In this document: one piece after another, positions 17,727 through 25,642 of the stretch
How the letters are laid out: every line of letters begins with the position of its first letter
Position numbering within the stretch: the first letter of the stretch is position 1
Origin: Parahoeflea olei
GTDB lineage: Bacteria > Pseudomonadota > Alphaproteobacteria > Rhizobiales > Rhizobiaceae
Assembly: GCF_001703635.1 (NCBI RefSeq)
Contig: NZ_LQZT01000048.1
Span: 208,480 to 272,479, forward strand
Length of the DNA: 64,000 bases
Reading direction: 5' to 3'
Notes under the pieces: model-generated
The model's input: the letters and a program-made list of their open reading frames with translations, nothing else
Told to the model about the DNA's origin: nothing
Databases searched by the model: none
Made by a program: the position numbers and the translations under genes

Positions 17727-18473
17727 TCAAAATGTCACGGCGAACAGGCGCGATCCGTTCTGCTTGAGCCAGCGCTTGGCTTCCTTGGTGCGCGGGCACA
17801 GCGCCGTGCAGGTGGCCCAGAAGTCGGGGCCGTGGTTCATTTCCTTCAGATGCGCCACTTCGTGCGCGGCGAGATAGTCGATCACGAAGGGCGGCGCCAT
17901 GGCGATGCGCCAGGAAAACGACAGGTTGCCCTCCGAGGTGCACGAGCCCCAGCGGCTTTTGGTGTCCTTGTAGGCGATCGCCCGGACCGGCTTGCCGAGG
18001 CTGGCGGCGTGCTTGCGCACCAGCGGCTCGAGTTCCTGCCGGGCGACCCGCTTGAGATGGTCCGCGACGCGCCGGCCGGTATGCTCGGGTGATCCGGACA
18101 CCCTCAGCGCCGGCATGCCGTCGATCTCGGTCTCCTCGGCGAGCCCGCGCAGCTTGCCGGTCAGCACGATGCGGTGGTCGATCCCCTTGATCGGGATGGT
18201 CGAGGTGTCGGACAGCGGACCGGTGTCGGCCACCCGCGCCAGCTTCGTCATCAGCCAGCCCTGGTGGCGGGTCAAGAACGCGTCGATCTCGCGGCCGGGC
18301 AGGCCCTTCGGGATGGTCAGTTTCAGCGCCCGTCCGCCGGGCTCGATCCTCAGCGTCATGCGCGTGGCCCGGGCATTTTCGCGAATCGTCAGCGGCAGCG
18401 CCCGGCCATTGACCGTGACCGCGTCGGGACGCGGCGTGGCCGGGCGTGAGGGTGGGCGTCGAAATCCGAACAT
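17727..18473 (-). CDS. YgjP/DUF45-type metal-dependent hydrolase
   Basis: This 248-residue protein of the YgjP-like (DUF45, SprT-related) metallopeptidase family has the zinc site HEVAHLKEMNH, with His204, Glu205, His208 and His214, and the preceding family hallmark KSRWGSC near residues 172-178. There is no signal peptide or membrane segment, so it is predicted cytoplasmic. Its substrate is unknown, and the E. coli relative has no settled role. It lies 66 bases upstream of trpF on the same strand and could share its transcript, though no functional link to tryptophan synthesis is evident. Confidence 0.88.
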   Translation of the reverse strand: MFGFRRPPSRPATPRPDAVTVNGRALPLTIRENARATRMTLRIEPGGRALKLTIPKGLPGREIDAFLTRHQGWLMTKLARVADTGPLSDTSTIPIKGIDHRIVLTGKLRGLAEETEIDGMPALRVSGSPEHTGRRVADHLKRVARQELEPLVRKHAASLGKPVRAIAYKDTKSRWGSCTSEGNLSFSWRIAMAPPFVIDYLAAHEVAHLKEMNHGPDFWATCTALCPRTKEAKRWLKQNGSRLFAVTF

Positions 18474-18554
18474 GGCTGGGTTTTATCCGATTCGCCGCGC
18501 ATGCACGGCGTGAAAATCATTCGCTTCCACGCCCTGTCGCCGACACGGGGCAAG

Positions 18555-18584
18555 AAAAAAGGGCGGCGCCGGAGCGCCACCCTT
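18555..18584 (-). terminator. Intrinsic terminator of the DUF2852 gene
   Basis: Read on the minus strand, AAGGGTGGCG pairs with CGCCGCCCTT (10 bp, one U-G) around loop CTCCGG and runs into TTTTTT. It starts 23 bases after the DUF2852 stop and separates that gene from the YgjP-type gene. Confidence 0.87.
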
Positions 18585-18607
18585 TCCGGAGGTCATGCGA
18601 ATGCGGA

Positions 18608-19042
18608 TCAGCCGTCGATTTCGGGAACCGAACCGCCCTTGCGGGTCCTGGCCTGGCTCGCTTCGCGGGCTGCCATGAACTGGTCGAATTCCTTGCGGTC
18701 GCGGGCCTTGCGCAGATCGCGCATGTGGTCGTCGAATTCGCGGCGCATCTCATCGAGCTTGCGGCGTTCCTCGTCGAGCCGTGCCAGCTCGGCGTCGCGC
18801 CATTCGTCGAAGGCAGCGTTGCCGCTGCTGGTGCCGCGCATGCCGCCGGTGCTCTTGCGGAACGAACCCGCGAACTGGTCGGTCGCACGGTTGACATCGG
18901 CCTTGAACGCGTCGAGCCGTTCGCCCCAGATGATGTAGGCGAGCATGGCCAGGCCAAGCGGCCAGAAAACCATGAAGCCCAGAACCATCAGGGCGATGGT
19001 CGCCGGCGTCCAGGCGGGGCGGATCAATGCGGACTGTGTCAT
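18608..19042 (-). CDS. DUF2852 family membrane-anchored coiled-coil protein
   Basis: This 144-residue protein has one strong membrane segment near residues 16-40 (ALMVLGFMVFWPLGLAML), a linker, and a charged Glu/Arg/Asp-rich helix near 85-130 that looks like a coiled coil, ending RKGGSVPEIDG. It matches the DUF2852 family, found mainly in Alphaproteobacteria, whose function is unknown. GAGG precedes the ATG by about 9 bases. It is a single-gene unit bounded by a candidate promoter upstream and a strong terminator downstream. Confidence 0.85.
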   Translation of the reverse strand: MTQSALIRPAWTPATIALMVLGFMVFWPLGLAMLAYIIWGERLDAFKADVNRATDQFAGSFRKSTGGMRGTSSGNAAFDEWRDAELARLDEERRKLDEMRREFDDHMRDLRKARDRKEFDQFMAAREASQARTRKGGSVPEIDG

Positions 19043-19095
19043 CGGTCAAAACCTCATCTGGTAAGGGAAGCGGGGATCGTTCCCTCGTGTCATGG

Positions 19096-19124
19096 ATGTG
19101 GTATGTGCCGCGGCGCGATTCAAG
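19096..19124 (-). promoter_or_regulatory. Candidate sigma-70 promoter of the DUF2852 gene
   Basis: On the minus strand CTTGAA (19124-19119) and CCACAT (19101-19096) are separated by 17 bases, a reasonable match to the rhizobial CTTGAC-N17-CTATAT pattern. The surrounding 255-base gap between this gene and phaZ is AT-richer than its flanks and holds no ORF I can support. Confidence 0.4.
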
Positions 19125-19297
19125 AAAATGCCCGCTGGAAACCGGTATACTGTTGTTTTTATTGAAAAATATCGATGGCTAAAATGCCATATACCCGCTC
19201 GGCGAAACACGCCCGCGCAGGCTCCGCTGCGCAAGCCTCACCGCACCCTTCGCAGGCGCCCCGGCCCCGCCTTCAGGACCGGCCCTTCCGGCCCCGA

Positions 19298-20581
19298 TCA
19301 GTCGCTCAGTCCACCGCGGATCAGCTTCGGCGCCGCCTTCTTGGAGCGGTTGGCGCGGGCGTGGGTGCGGATGAAATCGAGGATCCGCGGCGCGATCTCG
19401 GCGCGGAAGCGCGAGCCGTTGAAGACGCCGTAGTGGCCGACCTTCGGCTGCACATAGTGGTGGCGCATGTCGTCGGGGATATTGGGGCAGATGGTCTGCG
19501 CGGCCTGGGTCTGGCCGAGGCCGGAAATGTCGTCGTTCTCGCCTTCGACGGTCAGCAGCGCCACATTGCGGATCGCGGTGGTGTCGACCTTGCGGCCGCG
19601 ATGCATCATCTCGCCCTTGGGCAGCGAATGCTTGATGAACACCGTATCCACGGTCTGCAGGTAGAACTCGGCGGTCATGTCCATGACCGCGAGATATTCG
19701 TCGTAGAAATCCCGGTGGCGTTCGGCGGAATCGCCGTCGTCCTTGACCAGATGCAGGAAGAAATCCTTCTGCGCGATCATGTGGCGGTCGAGATTCATGG
19801 TCATGAAGCCCGACAGTTGCAGGAAGCCGGGATAGACCTCGCGGGTGAAGCCGGGCAGCGGCCACGGCACCTGCATGATGACATTGTCCTCGAACCATTC
19901 GAGCGGCTTGGTCTGCGCCAGCTCGTTGACGCCGGTGGGATTGATGCGGGTGTCGATCGGCCCGCCCATCAGCGTCATCGAGGAGGGGGCGAAGCTGTCG
20001 CCGCGCTCTTCCATCACCGCGACCGCGGCCAGCACCGGCACCGACGGCTGGCAGACGGCCACGACATGGGTGTCGGGGCCGAGCGCGTGCAGCATCGAGA
20101 TCACGTAGTCGATATAGTCGTCGAGATCGAACCGGCCTTCGGTCACCGGCACCATGCGCGCGTCGGTCCAGTCGGTGATATAGACCTCCGCCTTGGGCAG
20201 CAGCGCTTCCACCGTCCCGCGCAACAGCGTCGCGTAATGGCCCGACATCGGCGCCACGATCAGGATCTTCGGGTCGGGCCGGTGGTTCGACGGCAGGGTC
20301 CGCTCGAAATGAATGAGGTTGCAGAACGGCCGTGACCAGACCACGCGTTCGTGCACCGACACCTTGCCGGTGTTGAGTGTGGTCTCGTCGAGCCCGAAGG
20401 CCGGTTTGCCGTAGCGGCGGGTGGTGCGCTCGAACACTTCGAAGCCGGCGCCCATGGCGCGGCCGAAGGCGGTGTGCGACAGCGGGTTGATCGGATTGCG
20501 GAACGCCAGGCGCATGGCGTCGGCATAGGCCCGCATGGGCGCAATTGCCGCATGGTTAAGTTCGTACATCTGGTAGAACAT
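19298..20581 (-). CDS. phaZ: Intracellular polyhydroxyalkanoate depolymerase
   Basis: This 427-residue alpha/beta-hydrolase of the intracellular PHB depolymerase family mobilises stored polyhydroxybutyrate granules. The conserved N-terminus MFYQMYELNHAAIAPMR is present. The nucleophile elbow reads VAVCQPSVP with Cys177 in place of the lipase Ser, as in short-chain-PHB intracellular depolymerases. Asp in the TVEGENDDI segment and His in PKVGHYGVFNGSRFR complete a plausible triad. There is no signal peptide, consistent with a cytoplasmic granule enzyme. It is monocistronic, with a candidate PhaR-controlled promoter upstream. Confidence 0.93.
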   Translation of the reverse strand: MFYQMYELNHAAIAPMRAYADAMRLAFRNPINPLSHTAFGRAMGAGFEVFERTTRRYGKPAFGLDETTLNTGKVSVHERVVWSRPFCNLIHFERTLPSNHRPDPKILIVAPMSGHYATLLRGTVEALLPKAEVYITDWTDARMVPVTEGRFDLDDYIDYVISMLHALGPDTHVVAVCQPSVPVLAAVAVMEERGDSFAPSSMTLMGGPIDTRINPTGVNELAQTKPLEWFEDNVIMQVPWPLPGFTREVYPGFLQLSGFMTMNLDRHMIAQKDFFLHLVKDDGDSAERHRDFYDEYLAVMDMTAEFYLQTVDTVFIKHSLPKGEMMHRGRKVDTTAIRNVALLTVEGENDDISGLGQTQAAQTICPNIPDDMRHHYVQPKVGHYGVFNGSRFRAEIAPRILDFIRTHARANRSKKAAPKLIRGGLSD

Positions 20582-20897
20582 GAGATGATGCCCTTCTCGT
20601 TCCGGCCGCCCCGGGCTGCCTGGTCCGTGCCACTATGCCTGCCAGATTCTTGCCAGAGTCTGACTTGTCGCCTGTGCGAAGACAGGGGGGAAGCCTAGCA
20701 TGCTTTTGTTGCATTGCAACAACGGCGCTGCGCCCGCGGGCCTGAAATCACGCCGCCACCGCCTGAAATCAGCGGTTTTCGCCAAGCCGGCTGCGCCCCG
20801 GCCGCAGGTGTCCCTATCCATGCGCCCGAACTGGCAGTAGGTGGCAAGCGCCGGCGCGCCTATGCCGGGTGCAGTCCACGCGCACGGAGCCCCGCCG
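20582..20897. other. Divergent intergenic region phaZ / DegT-family aminotransferase
   Basis: This is about 316 bases between divergent genes. It contains the candidate phaZ promoter with the TTGTTGC-ATT-GCAACAA palindrome (20706-20722). The right half also holds two alternative in-frame starts for the aminotransferase (GTG 20841, ATG 20862), neither with a ribosome site. I see no small ORF or RNA hairpin with a T-run here. Confidence 0.5.
20692..20722 (-). promoter_or_regulatory. Candidate phaZ promoter with overlapping PhaR-type operator
   Basis: A perfect 7-bp inverted repeat TTGTTGC-ATT-GCAACAA spans 20706-20722. On the minus strand, TTGCAA inside the palindrome (20719-20714) is a possible -35, with TAGGCT (20697-20692) 16 bases on as -10, so a bound repressor would block the polymerase. 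PhaR, the PHB-sensing repressor of granule genes, is known to prefer TGC-rich inverted repeats of the TGC-N-GCA kind. The PhaR link is inference from that preference and the downstream phaZ. Confidence 0.5.
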
Positions 20898-22139
20898 TTG
20901 AAACCGTTCACAGGCAGTTTTACCCAGCAGGAAGCGCTCGATGGCGAGGCGATCGCGGCCGCCACCGCCGTGCTCCAATCCGGCCGGCTGCACCGCTACA
21001 ACACCGATCCCGGCGAACTGTCGAAAGCTTCCGAGCTCGAACAGGCCTATGCCGCCTACCAGGGCGCGCGCTATTGCCTGGCCTGTGCCTCGGGCGGCTA
21101 TGCGCTTGCGATCGCGCTCCGCGCGGCGGGCCTCAAGCCCGGAGAGGCGGTGCTCACCAACGCCTTCACCCTCGCGCCCGTGCCCGGCGCCATCGCCGCC
21201 GCCGGCGGCAGGCCGGTGCTGGTGGAGATCACGCAGGACCTGGTGCTCGACCTCGATGATCTTGCGCGCAAGGCGCAAGCCTCCGAGGCGCGCTTCCTGC
21301 TCCTGTCCAACATGCGCGGGCATCTTGCCGACATGGAGCGGCTTGCCGAGATCGTGCGAGAGGCAGGCCTCACGCTGATCGAGGATTGCGCTCACACCAT
21401 GGGGGCCGCGTGGAACGGCCGCAAGAGCGGCTCCTTCGGGCTGGCGGGCTGCTTTTCGACCCAGACCTACAAGCATCTGAATTCAGGCGAAGGCGGGCTG
21501 CTCACCTCCGACGATGCCGAGTTCATGGCCCGCGCCATCATCCTGTCGGGCTCCTACATGCTTTACGAGCGCCATGGCGCGGCTCCGGCCAGGGACGTGT
21601 TCGAGCGCATACGGCTCGAAACCCCCAACATGTCGGGCCGCATGGACAATCTGCGCGCCGCCATCCTGCTGCCGCAGCTTGCGCGCCTCGAGGGCAATAT
21701 CCGCCGCTGGAACGAGCGCTACCGGGCGCTGGAAGAGGGGCTTGCCGGGGTCGAGGGCCTGGTGTTGCCGCACCGTCCGGCCGGGGAATCCTATGTCGGC
21801 AGTTCCATCCAGTTTCGCCTGCCGGGGCTCGGGCCGCATGGGTGCGAAGCCTTCGTCGCCGCCTGCCGGGCGCTTGGCGTCGAGCTCAAATGGTTCGGCG
21901 CGCCCGAGCCCCAGGCCTTCACCTCGACGCACCGCAGCTGGACCTATGTCGATCCGCAGCACCTGCCCGAAACCGACCGGGTGCTTGCCGGCCTGTTCGA
22001 CATGCGCCTGCCGCTCACCTTCTCGCTGGATGATTGCCGTCATATCGCCGCCATCATCGCGCTGTGCGCACGCCGTGTGCTGGCGGGAGACGTCGCAGAG
22101 GCTGCGCAGGGAGCTGCGACAGCCGGGCATGCGGATTGA
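20898..22139 (+). CDS. DegT/DnrJ/EryC1/StrS-family PLP aminotransferase
   Basis: This fold-type I PLP protein of the sugar-aminotransferase family is 413 residues from the chosen start. The PLP lysine is Lys192 in STQTYKHLNSGEGG, with the Asp of LIEDCAHTMGA (Asp163) contacting the pyridine nitrogen. The start TTG 20898 has GGAG 9 bases upstream and gives MKPFTGSFTQ; GTG 20841 and ATG 20862 are possible but lack ribosome sites. Family members usually aminate nucleotide-linked keto-sugars for surface polysaccharides or antibiotics, but no sugar genes surround it. It sits 83 bases before xsc on the same strand, so either it is a stand-alone gene or it has a role I cannot assign. Confidence 0.82.
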   Translation: MKPFTGSFTQQEALDGEAIAAATAVLQSGRLHRYNTDPGELSKASELEQAYAAYQGARYCLACASGGYALAIALRAAGLKPGEAVLTNAFTLAPVPGAIAAAGGRPVLVEITQDLVLDLDDLARKAQASEARFLLLSNMRGHLADMERLAEIVREAGLTLIEDCAHTMGAAWNGRKSGSFGLAGCFSTQTYKHLNSGEGGLLTSDDAEFMARAIILSGSYMLYERHGAAPARDVFERIRLETPNMSGRMDNLRAAILLPQLARLEGNIRRWNERYRALEEGLAGVEGLVLPHRPAGESYVGSSIQFRLPGLGPHGCEAFVAACRALGVELKWFGAPEPQAFTSTHRSWTYVDPQHLPETDRVLAGLFDMRLPLTFSLDDCRHIAAIIALCARRVLAGDVAEAAQGAATAGHAD

Positions 22140-22140
22140 T

Positions 22141-22190
22141 CTGGCGTGGTCAAGCGGCCAAACTGGCTCTAGGGGCGATCGGGCCAGTTG
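22141..22190 (+). promoter_or_regulatory. Candidate TauR-binding region upstream of xsc
   Basis: The 83-base gap before xsc contains CTGGCG at 22141 and CTGGCTCTAG at 22163, 22 bases apart start to start, plus GGCCAAA (22156) and GGCCAGT (22182), which are the same core on the other strand. CTGGCTCTAG resembles the CTGGACYTAA direct repeats I recall being described for Rhodobacter TauR. No clear -35/-10 pair stands out. The xsc ribosome site AAGGAGG is strong. Confidence 0.4.
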
Positions 22191-22222
22191 TGGTTCTTGT
22201 CGTCAACTAAGGAGGATTAGCC

Positions 22223-24007
22223 ATGCCCAGAATGACCACCGAAGAAGCCTTCGTCAAAGTTCTCCAGATGCACGGGATCGAGCATGCCTTCGGCATTATC
22301 GGTTCGGCGATGATGCCGGTGTCCGACCTGTTCCCGAAGGCCGGAATCACCTTCTGGGACTGCGCCCACGAGACCAATGCCGGGCTGATGTGCGACGGAT
22401 TCATCCGCACCACCGGCAAGATGGCGATGGCGATCGCCCAGAACGGCCCCGGCGTGACCGGCTTCGTCACCCCGGTCAAGACCGCCTACTGGAACCACAC
22501 GCCGATGCTGCTGATCACGCCGCAGGCGGCCAACAAGACCATCGGCCAGGGCGGCTTCCAGGAGATGGAGCAGATGCGCCTGTTCGCCGATTGCGTCTGC
22601 TACCAGGAAGAGGTGCGCGACCCCTCCCGCATTCCCGAGATCCTCAATCGCGTGATCATGAAGGCCTGGCGCGGCTCGGCCCCGGCGCAGATGAACATTC
22701 CGCGCGACATGTGGACCCAGGTGATCGATGTCGAGCTGCCGCAGATGGTCCGCTTCGAGCGCCCCGCGGGCGGCGAGGAGGCGATCGCCAAGGCCGCGGA
22801 GCTGCTGTCGAAGGCGAGTTTCCCGGTGATCCTGTCGGGCGCCGGCGTGGTGCTGTCGGGCGCGATCCCGGATCTGGTCAAGCTCGCCGAACGCCTCGAT
22901 GCGCCGGTCTGCTCCAACTACCAGCACAATGACAGCTTCCCCGGCTCGCATCCGCTGGCCGTCGGCCCGCTCGGCTACAACGGCTCGAAGGCCGCCATGG
23001 AGCTGATCGCCAAGGCCGATGTGGTGCTCGCGCTCGGCACCCGGCTCAATCCGTTCTCGACGCTGCCGGGCTACGGCATCGACTACTGGCCGAAGCAGGC
23101 CGAGGTGATCCAGGTCGACATCAATGCCGACCGCATCGGGCTCACCAAGAAGGTGACCGTCGGCATCGAGGGCGATGCGGCCAAGGTCGCCCGCGCGATC
23201 CTGGCGCAGCTGTCCGACAGCGCAGGCAATGCCGGCCGCGACGAGCGCCGCAACCTGGTTTCGGTCACCAAGTCGCGCTGGGCGCAGGAACTCTCCTCGC
23301 TCGACCACGAGGAGGACGATCCCGGCACCGTCTGGAACGAGGAATCGCGGGCACGCGACGCCGACCTGATGTCGCCGCGCCAGGCCTGGCGGGCGATCCA
23401 GTCGGCGCTGCCGAAGAACGCCATCATCTCGTCCGACATCGGCAACAACTGCGCCATCGGCAATGCTTATCCCAGTTTCGAGGAAGGCCGCAAATACCTG
23501 GCGCCGGGCCTGTTCGGCCCCTGCGGCTACGGATTCCCGGCGATCATCGGCGCCAAGATCGGCCAGCCGGACATTCCGGTGGTGGGCTTTGCCGGCGACG
23601 GCGCCTTCGGCATTTCCATGAACGAAATGACCGCCTGCGGCCGCGACAACTGGCCGCCGATCACCATGGTGATCTTCCGCAACTACCAGTGGGGCGCGGA
23701 AAAGCGCAACACGACGCTGTGGTACGACAACAATTTCGTCGGCACCGAACTCGACCGCGACACCTCCTATGCCAAGATCGCCGAGGCCTGCGGCGCCAAG
23801 GGCGTGGTGGTCCGGGACCAGCAGGGTCTTACCGAGGAACTCGCCAAGGCCGTCGAGCGGCAGATGAAGGAGAAGCAGACCACCTTCATCGAAGTGCTGC
23901 TCAACCAGGAACTGGGCGAACCCTTCCGCCGCGACGCGATGAAGAAGCCGGTGGTTGTCGCCGGCATCGATCCCGCCGACATGCGCCCGCAACAGGGCGC
24001 GCTCTGA
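22223..24007 (+). CDS. xsc: Sulfoacetaldehyde acetyltransferase
   Basis: Xsc is the ThDP-dependent enzyme that cleaves sulfoacetaldehyde with phosphate to sulfite and acetyl phosphate, the desulfonating step of taurine breakdown. At 594 residues it has the three-part acetolactate-synthase-like layout: an N-terminal PYR domain with the activating Glu in HETNAGLMCDG, a middle domain, and a C-terminal ThDP/Mg2+ motif GDGAFGISMNE ending near RNYQWGAEKRN. The N-terminus MTTEEAFVKVLQMHGIEHAFGIIGSA is characteristic of Xsc rather than acetolactate synthase. AAGGAGG precedes the ATG. tauR converges on it and tpa-tauABC follow. No pta gene is adjacent, although xsc-pta pairs are common. Confidence 0.96.
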   Translation: MPRMTTEEAFVKVLQMHGIEHAFGIIGSAMMPVSDLFPKAGITFWDCAHETNAGLMCDGFIRTTGKMAMAIAQNGPGVTGFVTPVKTAYWNHTPMLLITPQAANKTIGQGGFQEMEQMRLFADCVCYQEEVRDPSRIPEILNRVIMKAWRGSAPAQMNIPRDMWTQVIDVELPQMVRFERPAGGEEAIAKAAELLSKASFPVILSGAGVVLSGAIPDLVKLAERLDAPVCSNYQHNDSFPGSHPLAVGPLGYNGSKAAMELIAKADVVLALGTRLNPFSTLPGYGIDYWPKQAEVIQVDINADRIGLTKKVTVGIEGDAAKVARAILAQLSDSAGNAGRDERRNLVSVTKSRWAQELSSLDHEEDDPGTVWNEESRARDADLMSPRQAWRAIQSALPKNAIISSDIGNNCAIGNAYPSFEEGRKYLAPGLFGPCGYGFPAIIGAKIGQPDIPVVGFAGDGAFGISMNEMTACGRDNWPPITMVIFRNYQWGAEKRNTTLWYDNNFVGTELDRDTSYAKIAEACGAKGVVVRDQQGLTEELAKAVERQMKEKQTTFIEVLLNQELGEPFRRDAMKKPVVVAGIDPADMRPQQGAL

Positions 24008-24031
24008 GGCGACCTTTCAGGACCTTGGATC

Positions 24032-24057
24032 GGGCCACGCTTCGGCGTGGCCCTTTT
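24032..24057 (+). terminator. Intrinsic terminator of xsc
   Basis: The 9-bp stem GGGCCACGC/GCGTGGCCC is closed by a stable TTCG tetraloop and followed by TTTT. It lies 24 bases after the xsc stop and touches the last codon of the converging tauR. Confidence 0.85.
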
Positions 24058-25529
24058 CATGCGCGCCCGAACTCGGCGATCGTGTCGGCGATGATGTCGA
24101 TGCCCGCGGGAATCCGGCTGCTGTCGATCGAGGAATAGGCGATCCGGAAATAGTGGTTTCCGTCCTCGGGGTTCTCGAAGAAGAAGTGCCCCGGCTCGAT
24201 CAGCACGCCGCGCTGCTTGACCGCCAGCGACAGGTCGCGCGCGTCGATGCCGTCCGGGGTCCTCATCCAGAAGCTGGAGCCGCCGGATACATCCGAGCCG
24301 GCAATGTGCAGCCCGCGCCGGTCGATCGCCTCCTGCATCACCTCGCGCCGGCGCCGGTAGGCCTGGCCCATGCGCGCGACCAGCGCATCGAAATGGCCGA
24401 GCGACAGGAAATTGGCGACCGTGCGCTGCAGGTGCCCCGGCGGATGCCTGACGATCACCATGCGCAGGGCGCGCGCCTCGCGGATGAAGGTCTCCGAGCC
24501 GACCATGTAGCCGAGCCGGAGCCCGGGAAACAGCGATTTGGAGAACGAGCCGACATAGATCACCCGGCCCTCCTCGTCGAGCGACTTGAGCGCCGGCGCG
24601 GGCGGGTTCAGGAACGACATCTCGAATTCGTAGTCGTCCTCGACGATCAGGAAATCCTCGCTCGACGCCCGCTCCAGCAGCGCCTGCCGCCGTTCGAGCG
24701 GCATCGTCACGCTGGTCGGGCAATGGTGGCTCGGCGTGGTGAACACCACGTCCACGTTCTTCGGCAGCGCATCGAGCCGCATGCCGGCATGGTCGACCGG
24801 CACATTGACCACGTTGCAGCGCGCGAGATTGAGCGCCACCCGGAGCCCCGGATAGCCCGGATTTTCCATCACCGCCGTGCGCCGCTGGTTCAAGAGCACC
24901 TGCGCTGCCAGCCACAGCGCGTTCTGCCCGCCCAGGGTGATCAGGATCTGCTCGGGCTTGGCCTGGATGCCGCGCCGCGGCAGCGAGTTGAGCGCGATAT
25001 ACTTGACCAGTTCCGGATCGTCGCGCTCGTAGCTGTCGGCGGTCACGGTCGCGAATTCGCGCTTGCCCAGCGCCTGCAGCGCGCATTGCCGCCAGTTGGA
25101 GTGGTCGAAGATGCGCTCGTCGGCCTGGCCATAGATGAAGGGATAGGGATAACTGCGCCAGTCGACCGGCTTTTCGACGAGCGACTGGCCGGAGAAGCGC
25201 TGGCCGATCGCCCGCGTCCAGTCGACCTTGTCGGCGATCACGCCGCGCGGCGCGTCGAAACGCGTGCGCTGCGGCGCGGTCGGCGAGACATAGTAGCCCG
25301 AGCGCCCCTTGGCGATCAGATAGTCGTCCGACACAAGTTCGCTATAGGCCAGCGTCACGGTGATGCGGCTGATCGCCAGATGTGCCGCCAGCTTGCGGCT
25401 GGAAGGCAGTTTCGCGCCCGGAACGAAACGGCCGGAGAGGACGCCCTCGCTGATCATCCTCTGAATTTTCTGCTGCAGTGTTCCCTCGAATTTGGGATCG
25501 AGAAAAAACGTGTCTATGGGTATGGACAT
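24057..25529 (-). CDS. tauR: TauR-type MocR/GntR transcription regulator of taurine use
   Basis: This 490-residue MocR-family protein joins an N-terminal winged helix-turn-helix (recognition part near residues 42-62, PSSRKLAAHLAISRITVTL) to a fold-type I aminotransferase-like domain with the PLP lysine Lys331 in VGSFSKSLFPGLRLGY and NPGYPG and EDDYEFE segments. Such proteins sense an amino compound through PLP and act as regulators without transaminating. TauR of Rhodobacter activates tpa and xsc. Its position between xsc and tpa supports that assignment. It lies 113 bases after tpa on the same strand, in a gap that includes GGCC repeats 10 bases apart, which may be an autoregulatory site. 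Confidence 0.92.
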   Translation of the reverse strand: MSIPIDTFFLDPKFEGTLQQKIQRMISEGVLSGRFVPGAKLPSSRKLAAHLAISRITVTLAYSELVSDDYLIAKGRSGYYVSPTAPQRTRFDAPRGVIADKVDWTRAIGQRFSGQSLVEKPVDWRSYPYPFIYGQADERIFDHSNWRQCALQALGKREFATVTADSYERDDPELVKYIALNSLPRRGIQAKPEQILITLGGQNALWLAAQVLLNQRRTAVMENPGYPGLRVALNLARCNVVNVPVDHAGMRLDALPKNVDVVFTTPSHHCPTSVTMPLERRQALLERASSEDFLIVEDDYEFEMSFLNPPAPALKSLDEEGRVIYVGSFSKSLFPGLRLGYMVGSETFIREARALRMVIVRHPPGHLQRTVANFLSLGHFDALVARMGQAYRRRREVMQEAIDRRGLHIAGSDVSGGSSFWMRTPDGIDARDLSLAVKQRGVLIEPGHFFFENPEDGNHYFRIAYSSIDSSRIPAGIDIIADTIAEFGRA

Positions 25530-25642
25530 TCGCTCGCCCGGCCGGTTTCGGCCAGGCTATCGAAAGACTTATGACGGCGAAAGAGGCAGCGGCGACCGCC
25601 CGGTCCGCCTGCGGGGACCGGGCGCGCCGTCCTGCCGGAGGG

